64,000 nucleotides of DNA from Blastococcus haudaquaticus. Lineage in GTDB: Bacteria; Actinomycetota; Actinomycetes; Mycobacteriales; Geodermatophilaceae. The notes beneath the pieces were generated by a model. It did no database searches and had not been told where the DNA came from. It worked only from the letters and a program-made list of their open reading frames with translations. A program made the translations under genes and the position numbers. Positions 1-9,276 of the stretch are shown here, piece after piece. The stretch is taken from the NCBI RefSeq assembly GCF_900230285.1, contig NZ_OCNK01000003.1, forward strand, positions 806,001 through 870,000, in the 5' to 3' direction. Every line of letters starts with the position of its first letter. Within the stretch, counting starts at the first letter, position 1.

Positions 1-993
1 GTCGGGGTGGTAGGGCACCAGCAGACCCGTCCGGCCGTCGTCGACGACCTCGGGGATGCCGCCGACGGCGCTGGCGACGACCGCGGTCCCACAGGCCGCC
101 GCCTCGAGGTTGACGATGCCGAGGGGCTCGTACACCGACGGGACGACGAAGACCGTGGCACCGGTGATCAGCGGCACCAGCTGGTCGCGCGGCAGCATCG
201 CCTCGATCCAGACCACCCCGCTGCGCCGTGCCTGCAGCTCGGCGACGGCGTCGGCCACCTGCTGCCGCTCGCCCGGGGTGTCCGGGGCGCCCGCGCACAG
301 GACGAGGCCGTACTGCTCGGGCAGCTGGTCGGCGGCGCGCAGCAGGTGCATCACGCCCTTCTGCCGGGTGATCCGACCGACGAACAGCGCATAGGGGCGG
401 TCGGGGTCGACGCCCAGGCCGCGGACGACGTCGGGTGCCTCGACGGGTCGGTAGGCCTCGGCGTCCACCCCGTTGCCGACGACGTGCACCCGGGCGGGGT
501 CGAGGTCGGGATAGGCGTCGAGCACGTCGGTGCGCATCCCGTGGCTGACGGCGACGACCGCGTCCGCGGCGAGGTAGGCGCTGCGCTCCACCCAGGAGGA
601 GAGCCGGTAGCCGCCGCCGAGCTGATCGGCCTTCCACGGCCGGCGTGGCTCCAGCGAGTGGGCGGTGACCACGTGCGGAACGCCGTGCACGAGGGCGGCC
701 AGCATGCCGGCGCCGTTGGCGTACCAGGTGTGGCTGTGCACCAGGTCGACGTCGCCGAGGGCCGCGGCGATCTCGACGTCGACGCCGACGGCCTGGAGTG
801 CGCCGTTGGCGTCCCGCAGCCCGGCGGGGACGGCGTGCGCGGTCGCGTCGACGCGCGGCTGGCCGAAGCAGTGGACGTCGATCTCGGGCCCCGCCGACAG
901 GGACCGCAGGGCGGCGACGAGGTGCTCGATGTGCACCCCGGCTCCGCCGTAGACGTCCGGCGGCCACTCCCGGGTCACGATGCCGATGCGCAC
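1..993 (-). CDS. glgA: Glycogen synthase / ADP-glucose:glucosyltransferase (GlgA/GlgM type), C-terminus cut by window edge
   Basis: Retaining GT-B glycosyltransferase that uses ADP-glucose for alpha-glucan (or, as in mycobacterial GlgM, maltose-1-phosphate) synthesis in the cytoplasm. I translated 331 codons from the GTG at 993. The N-terminus reads [20 protein letters not shown], the donor/acceptor glycine loop of the family. A mid-protein [10 protein letters not shown] starts the second Rossmann domain, and [11 protein letters not shown] supplies the E-x7-E motif near the end. Mycobacterial homologues have about 387 residues, so roughly 55 are missing at the left edge. It is divergent from glgC with a 72-bp gap, as in M. 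tuberculosis Rv1212c/Rv1213. Confidence 0.9.
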   Translation of the reverse strand, partial: MRIGIVTREWPPDVYGGAGVHIEHLVAALRSLSAGPEIDVHCFGQPRVDATAHAVPAGLRDANGALQAVGVDVEIAAALGDVDLVHSHTWYANGAGMLAALVHGVPHVVTAHSLEPRRPWKADQLGGGYRLSSWVERSAYLAADAVVAVSHGMRTDVLDAYPDLDPARVHVVGNGVDAEAYRPVEAPDVVRGLGVDPDRPYALFVGRITRQKGVMHLLRAADQLPEQYGLVLCAGAPDTPGERQQVADAVAELQARRSGVVWIEAMLPRDQLVPLITGATVFVVPSVYEPLGIVNLEAAACGTAVVASAVGGIPEVVDDGRTGLLVPYHPD

Positions 994-1065
994 GTGCTCA
1001 CCCTAGGGGGCGGTTTGAGCGCCGCGCAGGGCGCGGAAGCACAGCTCAGCGGCTACGTTTCGAGC

Positions 1066-2286
1066 ATGCGCGGCGGTCCACGGGTTCTCGGCATCGTCCT
1101 CGCCGGCGGTGAGGGCAAGCGACTCTCGCCCCTGACGGCGGACCGGGCCAAGCCGGCCGTGCCCTTCGGGGGGCAGTACCGGCTGATCGACTTCGTGCTG
1201 TCGAACCTGGTGAACGCCGAGATCCGGCAGATCGCCGTCCTCACCCAGTACAAGAGCCACAGCCTCGACCGGCACATCACGACCACCTGGCGGATGTCGC
1301 AGCTGCTCGGCAACTACATCACCCCGGTGCCGGCCCAGCAGCGGCTCGGCCCGCGCTGGTACACCGGCAGCGCCGACGCGATCTTCCAGAGCCTGAACCT
1401 GATCTACGACGAGCGGCCCGAGATCGTCGTGGTCTTCGGTGCCGACCACGTCTACCGGATGGACCCGGGCCAGATGGTCGACCAGCACCTGCAGACGGGC
1501 GCCGGCGTGACGATCGCCGGGCTCCGCGTGCCCCGCCGGGAGGCGACCGAGTTCGGTGTCATCGACGCCACCGCCGAGGGCAAGGTGCGCGGGTTCCTGG
1601 AGAAGCCCGCCGACCCCCCGGGGCTGCCGGACTCGCCCGAGGAGAGCTTCGCCTCGATGGGCAACTACGTCTTCACCACCGACGCCCTGCTCGAGGCGCT
1701 GCGCAGCGACGCCGAGGACGACTCCTCGGTGCACGACATGGGCGGCTCGATCATGCCCATGCTGGCCGACGCCGGTGAGGCGTGGGTCTACGACTTCTCG
1801 ACCAACATCGTCCCGGGAGCCTCCGAGCGCGACCACGGCTACTGGCGCGACGTCGGGACGATCGACGCCTACTACGACGCGCACATGGACCTGGTGTCGG
1901 TGACGCCGGTGTTCAACCTCTACAACGACCGCTGGCCCATCTACACGCTCCCGCCGCAGCTCCCGCCGGCCAAGTTCGTGCTCGGCGGGCGGGCCGAGGA
2001 GTCGATGGTCAGCGCGGGCGCGATCATCGGCGGGGGCTCGGTCCACAACTCCGTCGTCTCGCCCGGGGTCCGGGTCGAGCGGGGCGCGCGGGTCGAGGAC
2101 AGCGTCCTGATGGACGGCGTGCACATCGGGGAGGGCGCCTACGTGCGCCGGGCGATCCTGGACAAGAACGTCGTCGTCCCGCCGTGGGCCCGCATCGGGG
2201 TGGACACCGCCGCGGACCGGCAGCACTACCACGTGAGCGAGGGCGGCGTCGTCGTCCTCGGCAAGGGCGCCCGGGCTGTCGTCTGA
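1066..2286 (+). CDS. glgC: Glucose-1-phosphate adenylyltransferase
   Basis: Makes ADP-glucose from glucose-1-phosphate and ATP, the committed step for glycogen synthesis and the donor for the divergent glgA product. The 406-residue length is normal. The N-terminal nucleotidyltransferase domain shows [13 protein letters not shown] (residues 12-24), [14 protein letters not shown] and YWRDVGT. The C-terminal third is a left-handed beta-helix of hexapeptide repeats ([28 protein letters not shown]). The ATG at 1066 begins [15 protein letters not shown]; the reading frame is open far upstream, but that part is antisense to glgA. The stop codon runs directly into the intergenic repeat at 2286. Confidence 0.97.
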   Translation: MRGGPRVLGIVLAGGEGKRLSPLTADRAKPAVPFGGQYRLIDFVLSNLVNAEIRQIAVLTQYKSHSLDRHITTTWRMSQLLGNYITPVPAQQRLGPRWYTGSADAIFQSLNLIYDERPEIVVVFGADHVYRMDPGQMVDQHLQTGAGVTIAGLRVPRREATEFGVIDATAEGKVRGFLEKPADPPGLPDSPEESFASMGNYVFTTDALLEALRSDAEDDSSVHDMGGSIMPMLADAGEAWVYDFSTNIVPGASERDHGYWRDVGTIDAYYDAHMDLVSVTPVFNLYNDRWPIYTLPPQLPPAKFVLGGRAEESMVSAGAIIGGGSVHNSVVSPGVRVERGARVEDSVLMDGVHIGEGAYVRRAILDKNVVVPPWARIGVDTAADRQHYHVSEGGVVVLGKGARAVV

Positions 2287-2347
2287 TGAAGGACCCCCTT
2301 CTCCCCACCCCTCGCACGCTCGGGGCGGTGCCCTGAAGGGGGCCGGG
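2286..2347 (+). repeat. Intergenic palindromic repeat, copy A (GAAGGACCCC element)
   Basis: It begins ATGAAGGACCCC straight after the glgC stop. The ends pair (GGACCCCCTTC with GAAGGGGGCC) around an inner CTCGCACGCTCGGGG segment. A second copy with changed but still complementary stem bases lies at 15790. It could act as the glgC terminator. Confidence 0.7.
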
Positions 2348-2362
2348 ATAGACGCTTCCCCC

Positions 2363-2851
2363 TTGATCGTCACGCTGCTGCTGGAGAACGCGGCGCAGGA
2401 GCGGTTCGACCGCCTGCGGGCGGCGCACTTCCCACCGGAGCGCAACTATCTGGCCGCGCACGTGACGCTGTTCCATGCGCTGCCGGGGGAGCAGGTGGAC
2501 GCCGTCCTGGCGGACCTCGCCGAGGCTACGGACCGGCCGGCTTTCGACGTCGCCGTCACGGGGGTCCGGTTCCTGGGCAGGGGAGTCGCGTACTCGCTCG
2601 CCTCGGAGGATGTGAGCGCGCTGCGGAGCGGGCTGGTCGCGTCGTGGCAGCAGTGGCTGACGCCGCAGGACCGGCAGAAGCACGCGCCGCACGTGACGGT
2701 GCAGAACAAGGTGCAGCCCGCCGTCGCCCGGGCGCTGCACGAGCGGCTGCTCGCGGAGTTCGTGCCGTACGACGTCCGCGCCCGTGGGCTGGGGCTGTGG
2801 CGCTACCTCGGCGGCCCGTGGGAACCCGTGGCGGAGCTGCCGTTCCGGTGA
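2363..2851 (+). CDS. 2H phosphoesterase superfamily protein (2'-5' RNA ligase-like)
   Basis: Small cytoplasmic protein of 162 residues with the two H-x-T motifs that define 2H phosphoesterases: HVTLF near residue 33 and HVTVQ near residue 112. Family members hydrolyse or form 2'-5' or cyclic phosphodiester bonds; the substrate here is unknown. TTG at 2363 is the only start upstream of the first beta strand (VTLLLENA). The gene stands alone after glgC and its repeat, and is convergent with the methyltransferase at 2940. Confidence 0.8.
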   Translation: MIVTLLLENAAQERFDRLRAAHFPPERNYLAAHVTLFHALPGEQVDAVLADLAEATDRPAFDVAVTGVRFLGRGVAYSLASEDVSALRSGLVASWQQWLTPQDRQKHAPHVTVQNKVQPAVARALHERLLAEFVPYDVRARGLGLWRYLGGPWEPVAELPFR

Positions 2852-2939
2852 CCTGCGCCGCGTGAGCAGCTGAGGGTCGCCGACACGCGCCGACCCGCCG
2901 CTGCGTGCGACGGCAACTGCCCCCTCGCGGAGCAGGCGG

Positions 2940-3596
2940 TCAGCTCCGTTTGGTGGCGACCAGCAGGCCGGTGCCGATCGGCAGGACGGCGGACAGCAGC
3001 GTCTCGTCCTCCTTGACGGTGCGCGAGATCTCCCGCCAGGCCACGGTCTGCGGATCGCGCACGGCACGGTCGGCGATCCGGCCACCGGCGAGCAGCCCGT
3101 GGCAGGTGAAGGTGCCGCCCACCCGCACCAGGTCCAGCAGTCCGGGCAGGTGCTCGGAGTAGTCCCGCGGCGGCCCCGCGCAGACCACCATGTCGTAGGC
3201 GCCCGGGGAGAGCCGGGGCATGACCTCGCCCGGGGTGCCGAAGATCAGCCGGGCGCGGCCGGCCGGGACACCGGCGTCGGCGAACGCCGCCCGGGCCGCC
3301 CGCAGCTGCTCCGGATCACCGTCGAGAGCGGTGAGGACGCCGTCGGGGCGCATCCCGCGCAGCAACCACAGCCCGGCCAGCCCGCCGCCGCTGCCGATCG
3401 ACACCACCGATCGCGCCGCCGCACCGGCGGCCAGGACGGCCAGCATCGCCCCGACGGCCGGCTCGACGGGCGGGGGGCCGGAGAGGTGGGCGACGCGGGA
3501 GCGTGCGTCGACCATCTCGGGCGTCTCCACGGCGAACCGGTCGGCGTAGGCGGCGCCCTCGGCGGTGCCGCCTGCCGGCGGTGGCTGGGCGCTCAT
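2940..3596 (-). CDS. SAM-dependent O-methyltransferase (Rv1220c-like)
   Basis: Class I methyltransferase of 218 residues, of the catechol/caffeoyl-CoA O-methyltransferase type. The SAM-binding loop is [13 protein letters not shown] (about residues 65-77), followed by an acidic [11 protein letters not shown] motif and [10 protein letters not shown] in place of the usual metal-binding DADK-type segment. The start ATG at 3596 gives [10 protein letters not shown]; the frame stays open further upstream only as antisense of sigE. A methyltransferase divergent from sigE is conserved in mycobacteria (Rv1220c next to sigE Rv1221). The substrate is unknown. Confidence 0.88.
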   Translation of the reverse strand: MSAQPPPAGGTAEGAAYADRFAVETPEMVDARSRVAHLSGPPPVEPAVGAMLAVLAAGAAARSVVSIGSGGGLAGLWLLRGMRPDGVLTALDGDPEQLRAARAAFADAGVPAGRARLIFGTPGEVMPRLSPGAYDMVVCAGPPRDYSEHLPGLLDLVRVGGTFTCHGLLAGGRIADRAVRDPQTVAWREISRTVKEDETLLSAVLPIGTGLLVATKRS

Positions 3597-3667
3597 CACC
3601 GACCGAGGGTAGTGGCCGCGGAAGATCGGGCCCGGTTCCTGTGGGTTTCCTGCGAGCCGCTGTGGGC

Positions 3668-3696
3668 GGGAACACCGGCGCTGCCGCCGCCCGTTG
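3668..3696 (+). promoter_or_regulatory. Candidate ECF-type (autoregulatory) promoter of sigE
   Basis: GGGAAC at 3668-3673 and CCGTTGG around 3691-3697 are spaced as in actinobacterial SigE/SigH promoters (GGAAC, 17-19 bases, GTT). The element lies about 90 bp upstream of the sigE start. This is pattern matching only. Confidence 0.4.
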
Positions 3697-3785
3697 GACC
3701 GGATGTGCGCCTGAAGCGAGCCGCGTCGTCCGAAGCCACCCCTGCCGGGGAGGTGTCGGGCCCCCCGGTCTGCGATCCTGAGACC

Positions 3786-4388
3786 GTGACCGAGCCCGTC
3801 GTCGCCCCTGCGGCCCTGCAGCCCGAGGCCGACGTCTGGGTCGCCCCGACGTGGGAGCAGGTGGTCCGCGACCACTCGGCGCGCGTCTACCGGCTGGCCT
3901 ACCGCCTCTCCGGCAACGCCCAGGACGCCGAGGACCTCACCCAGGAGACGTTCGTCCGGGTCTTCCGCTCGCTGGCCGACTTCTCGCCGGGCACCTTCGA
4001 GGGCTGGCTGCACCGCATCACCACCAACCTGTTCCTCGACATGGTCCGGCGCCGGCAGCGCATCCGCTTCGACGCCCTCCCCGAGGACACCGAGCGGCTG
4101 CCCGGCACCGCCCCCAGCCCCGAGCAGGTGTACGCCGACACCCACCTCGACCCCCAGGTGCAGGCCGCGCTCGACGCCCTCTCCCCGGAGTTCCGCGTCG
4201 CCGTCGTCCTGTGCGACATCGAGGGGCTGACCTACGAGGAGATCGCGGCGACGCTCGGCATCAAGCTCGGCACGGTCCGCAGCCGCATCCACCGGGGCCG
4301 CGTGCAGCTGCGCCAGGCGCTGGCCCACCTCGCCCCCCGGCGCCCCGCCGTCGAGGCAGCAGTCGAGGCAGGAGGCGCGCCGGCATGA
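3786..4388 (+). CDS. sigE: ECF RNA polymerase sigma factor SigE
   Basis: Extracytoplasmic-function sigma factor that redirects RNA polymerase to envelope-stress genes. Two domains are clear. Sigma-2 includes [21 protein letters not shown] and the -10 recognition helix. Sigma-4 ([24 protein letters not shown], then [11 protein letters not shown]) reads the -35. At 200 residues it is shorter than M. tuberculosis SigE, mainly at the N-terminus. GTG at 3786 was chosen because sequence before it is compositionally non-coding. The stop overlaps the anti-sigma start (ATGA, 4385-4388), so the pair is translationally coupled. The order sigE - anti-sigma - htrA - tatB is the conserved actinobacterial one. 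Confidence 0.93.
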   Translation: MTEPVVAPAALQPEADVWVAPTWEQVVRDHSARVYRLAYRLSGNAQDAEDLTQETFVRVFRSLADFSPGTFEGWLHRITTNLFLDMVRRRQRIRFDALPEDTERLPGTAPSPEQVYADTHLDPQVQAALDALSPEFRVAVVLCDIEGLTYEEIAATLGIKLGTVRSRIHRGRVQLRQALAHLAPRRPAVEAAVEAGGAPA

Positions 4389-4963
4389 GCATCCCGGAGA
4401 GCCACCTGGCGCAGGAGGCCATCGCCGCGCTGGTCGACGGCGAGCTGACCGCCGGTCCGGCCACCCGCGCCGCCCGTCACCTCTCCGGCTGCATGCAGTG
4501 CCGCCTGGCCGTCGAGGCCCAGCGCGAGGCGAAGGAGGCGCTGCACGAGTCGCAGGACGTCGCCGTCCCCGGTGACCTGATGTCCCGCCTGTGCGCCATC
4601 CCGTTCACCACGGACGTGCCCGGACCCGGCTTCGGCAACCTGTCCGCCGGGCCCCGCGGGCTCACCATGCACGGTGACGGTGGGGCCTGGTCGGTCGACC
4701 TGGAGCCGCAGGACCGCCCGCAGCGTCCCGGTCACGCGCGCTGGCTGCGCCGGGGGCTCGCCGGGACGATGATCGGGCTCGGTGCCGGTATCACCGCGCT
4801 GGCCCTCAACCTGCCGGCGAGCGGAGCCGCCGACCCGGAGCCCACCGGCCCGGTGGCGGGTCCCACCGCGCCCGACCAGCACACCGAGGTCGTCCCACCG
4901 GTGGTCCGCACCGTCACCGTCGGCAACACCGCCGCGACGCCGGCCCCGGGCGGGACCCCCTGA
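4385..4963 (+). CDS. rseA: Zinc-containing anti-sigma factor (RseA type)
   Basis: A 192-residue anti-sigma factor expected to sequester SigE. The N-terminal ZAS domain carries H-x3-C-x2-C ([11 protein letters not shown], about residues 28-38), which binds zinc and can sense thiol oxidation. A hydrophobic stretch ([17 protein letters not shown], about residues 122-138) could be a membrane anchor, followed by a Pro/Thr-rich tail. Mycobacterial RseA is mainly cytoplasmic, so the membrane segment is a small difference. It is coupled to sigE by a 4-base overlap and followed at once by htrA. Confidence 0.9.
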   Translation: MSIPESHLAQEAIAALVDGELTAGPATRAARHLSGCMQCRLAVEAQREAKEALHESQDVAVPGDLMSRLCAIPFTTDVPGPGFGNLSAGPRGLTMHGDGGAWSVDLEPQDRPQRPGHARWLRRGLAGTMIGLGAGITALALNLPASGAADPEPTGPVAGPTAPDQHTEVVPPVVRTVTVGNTAATPAPGGTP

Positions 4964-5100
4964 GCACGTCCGACGACCGCCCGTCCGAGGGCAGCGCCAA
5001 CGGTTCCGGGACGGCGCCCCGCGAGGACACCGTCTTCGCCCGCCCCTCGGGCCAGGACGGCGCGTTCGCCGACGTCCCGGACCGGCTCACCCCCCGGCCG

Positions 5101-6534
5101 GTGTCCGCGCCGGAGCCGTCCCCCGGTCAGGCCGCGGCCTTCGGGCGGCCGGACACCGCCGTCGGCGGGTTCGCCGACGGCCGGCCCACACCACCGCCCC
5201 CGCCCGTGCGGCCGCCGCCCGCCGAGGCGCTGCTGCGGGCCTTCGGTCCCGGTGCCACCGGTCAGCGCGGGCTCCAGGAACCGCCGACCGGCCGGCCCGG
5301 TCGCCGGCGCACCGCCGCGGGACCGTGGTGGAAGCCCGACGCGCGCAGCGACCCCTGGCGCGACCCGTACGCGCCCGTGGCGCTCGGGGCGCCGGCCGTC
5401 TACGACGAGGGGACCCAGCCGGGTCCCGTCGTGGTCGACGCCCAGGGCCGCAAGAAGCTCCGCTTCCGCGACCTGTCCGTGCGGCTGTCCGTCCTGGGGC
5501 TGCTCGCCGTCCTCCTCATCGGTGCCATCGGCGGCGGCATCGGCTGGTACCTGACCAAGACCCGTGACGAGACGCCGCTGCTCGCGCCCGGCACCCAGCT
5601 CTCCGAGGTCGACCCGGGGATCACCCGCGAGCCCGGCTCGGTGTCGCAGATCGCCGAGGACGTGATGCCCGCCGTGGTGTCGATCGAGGTCCGGGTGGGC
5701 CAGGCGGGCGCGACCGGCTCCGGCGTCGTCATCGACGGCGAGAACGGCTACATCGTCACCAACAACCACGTCGTCTCCGGCGCCGACGACGTCGAGGGCG
5801 CCGAGATCCGTGCCGTGTTCTTCGACGGCAGCGGGTCGTCGGCCCGCATCGTCGGCCGTGACCCGGCCAGCGACATCGCCGTCCTCAAGGTGGAGAAGCC
5901 GGGCCTGGTCACCGCCGCACTGGGCAGGTCCGAGGACGTCGTCGTCGGCGACCCCGTCGTCGCGATCGGCTCGCCGCTCGGCCTGGCCGGCACGGTGACC
6001 AGCGGCATCGTGAGCGCCCTGGAGCGTCCTGTCCGGCTGGCCGGCGAGGGCAGCGACACGAACGCGGTGATCAGCGCCGTGCAGACCGACGCGCCGATCA
6101 ACCCGGGCAACTCCGGTGGTGCGCTGGTCGACGCCACCGGCTCCCTCGTCGGCATCAACACCGCGATCGCCTCGACCGGCGGCGGATCGATCGGGCTCGG
6201 GTTCGCCATCCCCGTCGACACGGTCCGGGACGTCGCCGAGCAGCTGATCTCCACCGGGTCGGCGGTGCACGCCGCGCTCGGGGTGAACACGCGGTCGGTC
6301 ACCGACGGCACGCGCGACGGCGCACTGGTCCTCAACGTGGAGCCGGGCAGCGCCGCGGCGGCGGCCGGCATCCGCGAGGAGGACATCGTCATCGCCGTCG
6401 AGGGCGAGCCGGTGGGCAGCTCCGAGGAGCTCGTCGTCGCCGTCGACGCGTTCGACCCCGGCGATACGGTCACGGTGGAGGTCGTGCGCGGCGGCGGGTC
6501 CACCGAGGTCGAGGCCACTCTGGACGCTGCGTAG
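5101..6534 (+). CDS. htrA: Membrane-anchored HtrA/DegP-family serine protease with PDZ domain
   Basis: Envelope quality-control protease. The layout is a long Pro/Gly-rich cytoplasmic N-terminus, one membrane segment (LSVLGLLAVLLIGAIGGGIG, about residues 130-149), a trypsin-like domain and a C-terminal PDZ domain. The catalytic residues are visible: His in TNNHVV, Asp in SDIAVLKV, Ser in GNSGGAL. GTG at 5101 is the first ordinary start, but in-frame sequence of coding character continues up to CTG at 4960, which overlaps the anti-sigma stop. The true N-terminus may therefore be 47 residues longer. Same operon as sigE and the anti-sigma factor. Confidence 0.92.
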   Translation: MSAPEPSPGQAAAFGRPDTAVGGFADGRPTPPPPPVRPPPAEALLRAFGPGATGQRGLQEPPTGRPGRRRTAAGPWWKPDARSDPWRDPYAPVALGAPAVYDEGTQPGPVVVDAQGRKKLRFRDLSVRLSVLGLLAVLLIGAIGGGIGWYLTKTRDETPLLAPGTQLSEVDPGITREPGSVSQIAEDVMPAVVSIEVRVGQAGATGSGVVIDGENGYIVTNNHVVSGADDVEGAEIRAVFFDGSGSSARIVGRDPASDIAVLKVEKPGLVTAALGRSEDVVVGDPVVAIGSPLGLAGTVTSGIVSALERPVRLAGEGSDTNAVISAVQTDAPINPGNSGGALVDATGSLVGINTAIASTGGGSIGLGFAIPVDTVRDVAEQLISTGSAVHAALGVNTRSVTDGTRDGALVLNVEPGSAAAAAGIREEDIVIAVEGEPVGSSEELVVAVDAFDPGDTVTVEVVRGGGSTEVEATLDAA

Positions 6535-6548
6535 GCCTCCACGCTGCG

Positions 6549-6562
6549 GAGGGCATGCCCTC
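6549..6562. promoter_or_regulatory. 14-bp perfect palindrome upstream of tatB
   Basis: GAGGGCATGCCCTC sits between the htrA stop and the tatB ribosome-binding site. It could be a protein-binding site or a short hairpin. I recognise no known operator. Confidence 0.4.
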
Positions 6563-6600
6563 AGGGGCGCCTAGGCTGAGGTCGACAGGGAGGAGCGGCG

Positions 6601-6978
6601 GTGTTCGACTCGATCGGCTGGGGCGAGATCATCGTCCTCGCACTCGCTGCGCTGTTCATCTTCGGTCCGGAGCGGTTGCCCGACCTGGCCAAGGACGCCG
6701 CCTCGGGGCTCAAGCGCGTGCGGTCGGCGGTCACCGGCATCCGGGAGCAGGTCAACGACTCCCTGGGCGACGACCTGCCCGAGCTGCGCGACCTCGACCT
6801 GCGCAAGTACCACCCCAAGACGTTCATCCGCAGCCAGCTGCTGGGTGACGACGACGACGGCCCGACCGTGCACCGGGGCAGCGCGAACGGTGCGACCGCG
6901 GCCTCTGCGGTCGTCCCCACCGCGGCGCGGCCCCGCGACCACGCGACGCCGCCCCCGTTCGACCCCGACGCGACGTGA
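6601..6978 (+). CDS. tatB: Sec-independent protein translocase subunit TatB
   Basis: Component of the twin-arginine translocase that receives folded, RR-signal substrates with TatC. It has 125 residues. The N-terminal hinge helix starts MFDSIGWGEIIVLALAALFIFGPE: a short membrane helix ending in the family FGPE(R)LP motif. An amphipathic helix and a disordered acidic/Pro tail follow. GTG at 6601 is preceded by GGGAGGAGCG. Its position after htrA matches M. tuberculosis Rv1223/Rv1224. No tatC or tatA lies in this window. Confidence 0.93.
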   Translation: MFDSIGWGEIIVLALAALFIFGPERLPDLAKDAASGLKRVRSAVTGIREQVNDSLGDDLPELRDLDLRKYHPKTFIRSQLLGDDDDGPTVHRGSANGATAASAVVPTAARPRDHATPPPFDPDAT

Positions 6979-6987
6979 CCGGAGCGG

Positions 6988-7446
6988 TCAGCCCGCCGCG
7001 TCGCCCTCCGCGGCGGCCTTGAGCCGCTCCAGCGTCCCGGTGATGCCGTCGCGGTTGCGCTCGGGGAACTTCGCGCCCCGGACCACCTTCGTGGCGGTGG
7101 GGCTCGCGCGCGACATGTCGAACGTCTCGGTGACCGTCGTCCCGCCGTCGGTCGTGGGCGTCAGCTCGTAGCGCCACCGGTTGGCCGTGCAGTGCCGCCA
7201 CGCGATCCGCCGGTCGGCCTCGAACTCCACGACGCGGTTCACGATGACGTACGGGACGCCGAAGAGCTTCATCCGCACCGCGAACGTCTGCCCCTCGGCC
7301 GTGAGCCGGTCGGGGGCCTTGACCACCGCACCGACCGACCCGGACCCGTCGATCCGCGAGTGCTGGCGCGGATCGGCCAGGATCGCGAAGACGGCGGCGG
7401 GCGGGGCCGCGACGGTGATGGTCCCGAAAACCTGCTGGTCAGCCAC
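6988..7446 (-). CDS. SRPBCC (START-like) family protein
   Basis: A 152-residue helix-grip lipid/ligand-binding fold of the polyketide-cyclase/dehydrase group. The N-terminal FGTITVAAPPAAVFAILADP is typical of the family, and the C-terminal half has the long helix after RGAKFPERNRDGITGTLERL. No catalytic residues can be assigned, so the ligand is unknown. GTG at 7446 (VADQQVF) was chosen because further upstream the frame is antisense to the next gene's leader. It is convergent with tatB, 9 bp apart. Confidence 0.8.
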   Translation of the reverse strand: MADQQVFGTITVAAPPAAVFAILADPRQHSRIDGSGSVGAVVKAPDRLTAEGQTFAVRMKLFGVPYVIVNRVVEFEADRRIAWRHCTANRWRYELTPTTDGGTTVTETFDMSRASPTATKVVRGAKFPERNRDGITGTLERLKAAAEGDAAG

Positions 7447-7512
7447 CTGCTGACCGTACGGGCGCGGTCCGGGAGGCGCAGGACGGCGGTCGGTCCGGGC
7501 ATGCTGCCTGCC

Positions 7513-8109
7513 ATGACGGATACCTCCGCCGACTGCTGGTTCGACCCCAGCTGCCCCTACACCTGGGTGACCGCCCGCTGGCTCCGCGAGGTGGAGCGCG
7601 TCCGCCCGGTCCGCGTCCGGTGGCACGTGATGAGCCTGACGATCCTCAACGAGCACCGGGACGACGACCCGGAGGGCGATCCCGAGGGCTGGTTGCGGCT
7701 GCCGGTCCGTGTCTTCGCCGCCGTCCAGGAGCGGTTCGGGCAGCAGGCGCTGGTGGAGCTGTACGAGGCCTACGGCCGGCAGGTGCACGACGCGAGCATC
7801 TGGGGGGACCTGTCAGACGTGCTGGCGGCGGCGGGACTGCCGGCGGAGCTGGCCGCCGCCGCGGACGACGAGGACAACGACCTCCTGGTGCGGGCCTCCC
7901 ACGAGGCCGGGGTCGCGCTGGTGGGCCCGCACGTCGGCACACCGATCGTCGCCGCGGACGGCGCCGCCTGGTTCGGTCCGGTGCTCTCGCGGGTGCCCCG
8001 GGGCGAGGAGGCCGGCCGGTTGTGGGACGGCGTCGTGCGCGTCGCCGGCGTCGACGGGTTCCACGAGCTCAGGGGCCGCCCGCACGCACCGCCCCGCTCC
8101 GGCCCCTGA
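7513..8109 (+). CDS. Mycothiol-dependent nitroreductase-like DsbA-family protein (Rv2466c type)
   Basis: Thioredoxin-fold protein of 198 residues with DCWFDPSCPYTWVTARWL at the start. The C-P-Y-x-W surroundings match the active site of Rv2466c, which uses mycothiol to reduce disulfides and nitro compounds. Here one N-terminal Cys lies in SCPYTW. The insert is helical, and the cis-Pro loop VGTPIVAADG follows at about residue 148. Mycothiol use fits an actinobacterium. The gene is monocistronic, with its stop 15 bp from the convergent mrp stop. Confidence 0.82.
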   Translation: MTDTSADCWFDPSCPYTWVTARWLREVERVRPVRVRWHVMSLTILNEHRDDDPEGDPEGWLRLPVRVFAAVQERFGQQALVELYEAYGRQVHDASIWGDLSDVLAAAGLPAELAAAADDEDNDLLVRASHEAGVALVGPHVGTPIVAADGAAWFGPVLSRVPRGEEAGRLWDGVVRVAGVDGFHELRGRPHAPPRSGP

Positions 8110-8124
8110 GCCGGCGCCTCGGCG

Positions 8125-9276
8125 CTACTTGCGGACGGGGGTGAGCCCCAGCGACATGCCGGAGAGGCCGCGCTGGCGGACGGCGAGGCCCTCGGCGATC
8201 TTCTCCAGCGCCTGCGCGGCGGCCGTCTCGGGGTCGGCGAGCACGATCGGCGCACCGGCGTCGCCGGCCTCGCGCAGCCGGGTGTCGAGCGGGATCTGGC
8301 CCAGCAGCGGCACGCGGGCGCCGAGGGTCTTGGTGAGCGCGTCGGAGACCGCCTCGCCGCCACCGGAGCCGAACACCTCCATGCGCGAGCCGTCGGGCAG
8401 CTCGAGCCACGACATGTTCTCGACCACGCCGACCACCTGCTGGTGGGTCTGCGTGGCGATCGCCCCGGCGCGCTCGGCCACCTCGGCGGCGGCGAGCTGC
8501 GGCGTCGTGACCACGAGGATCTCGGCGTTCGGCACGAGCTGCGCCACCGAGATCGCGACGTCGCCGGTGCCCGGGGGGAGGTCCATGAGCAGGACGTCGA
8601 GGTCGCCCCACCAGACGTCGGCGAGGAACTGCTGCAGCGCGCGGTGCAGCATCGGCCCGCGCCAGACGACCGGGGTGTTGCCCGGGGTGAACATGCCGAT
8701 CGAGATGACCTTCACGCCGTAGGCCTGCGGCGGCATGATCATGTTGTCGACCTGCGTCGGCTTGTCCTCGACGCCGAGCATGCGCGGCACCGAGTGGCCG
8801 TAGATGTCGGCGTCGACGACGCCCACCGACAGGCCGCGCTTGGCCAGCGCCGCCGCCAGGTTCACGGTGACGCTGGACTTGCCGACGCCGCCCTTGCCGG
8901 ACGCGACCGCGTAGACGCGGGTCAGCGAGCCGGGCTGGGCGAACGGGATCACCGGCTCGGCGGCGTCGGTGCCGCGGACGGTCTTGCGCAGCTCGGCGCG
9001 CTGCTCGTCGCTCATCACGTCGAGGACGACCGACACCGAGGTGACGCCGGGGACGGCGCCCACGGCCTGGGTGACCCGGTTGGTGATGGTCTCCCGCATC
9101 GGGCAGCCGGCGACGGTCAGGTATACCTCGACGCGGACGGAGCCGTCGCCGCCGATCTGCACGTCCTTGACCATGCCCAGCTCGGTGAGCGGGCGGTTGA
9201 TCTCCGGGTCCTGGACGGTGGCCAGAGCGGCGGTCACGGCGTCGAGCGCCGGCGTGCCGGTCAGCGTGTCGGACAT
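8125..9276 (-). CDS. mrp: Mrp/NBP35 family iron-sulfur cluster carrier ATPase
   Basis: P-loop scaffold/carrier for Fe-S clusters. It has 383 residues: an N-terminal DUF59/MIP18 domain (about residues 9-90, with the conserved C in TVAGCPM) and a deviant Walker A YAVASGKGGVGKSSVTVNLA (about residues 121-140). VDADIYGHSVPRML and LLMDLPPGTGD follow. I do not see the C-terminal CxxC of some relatives; the VVENMSW region carries no Cys. It is convergent with the nitroreductase-like gene and corresponds to Rv1229c in the mycobacterial order. Confidence 0.93.
   Translation of the reverse strand: MSDTLTGTPALDAVTAALATVQDPEINRPLTELGMVKDVQIGGDGSVRVEVYLTVAGCPMRETITNRVTQAVGAVPGVTSVSVVLDVMSDEQRAELRKTVRGTDAAEPVIPFAQPGSLTRVYAVASGKGGVGKSSVTVNLAAALAKRGLSVGVVDADIYGHSVPRMLGVEDKPTQVDNMIMPPQAYGVKVISIGMFTPGNTPVVWRGPMLHRALQQFLADVWWGDLDVLLMDLPPGTGDVAISVAQLVPNAEILVVTTPQLAAAEVAERAGAIATQTHQQVVGVVENMSWLELPDGSRMEVFGSGGGEAVSDALTKTLGARVPLLGQIPLDTRLREAGDAGAPIVLADPETAAAQALEKIAEGLAVRQRGLSGMSLGLTPVRK

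Noticed and set aside
7-1065. Plus-strand frame extending glgC upstream by about 350 codons
   Set aside because: That stretch is antisense to glgA, whose translation has clear glycosyltransferase motifs; glgC homology starts at [15 protein letters not shown] (1066).
3597-4328. N-terminal extension of the methyltransferase frame
   Set aside because: It is antisense to sigE; the enzyme starts at MSAQPPP, as expected from family length.
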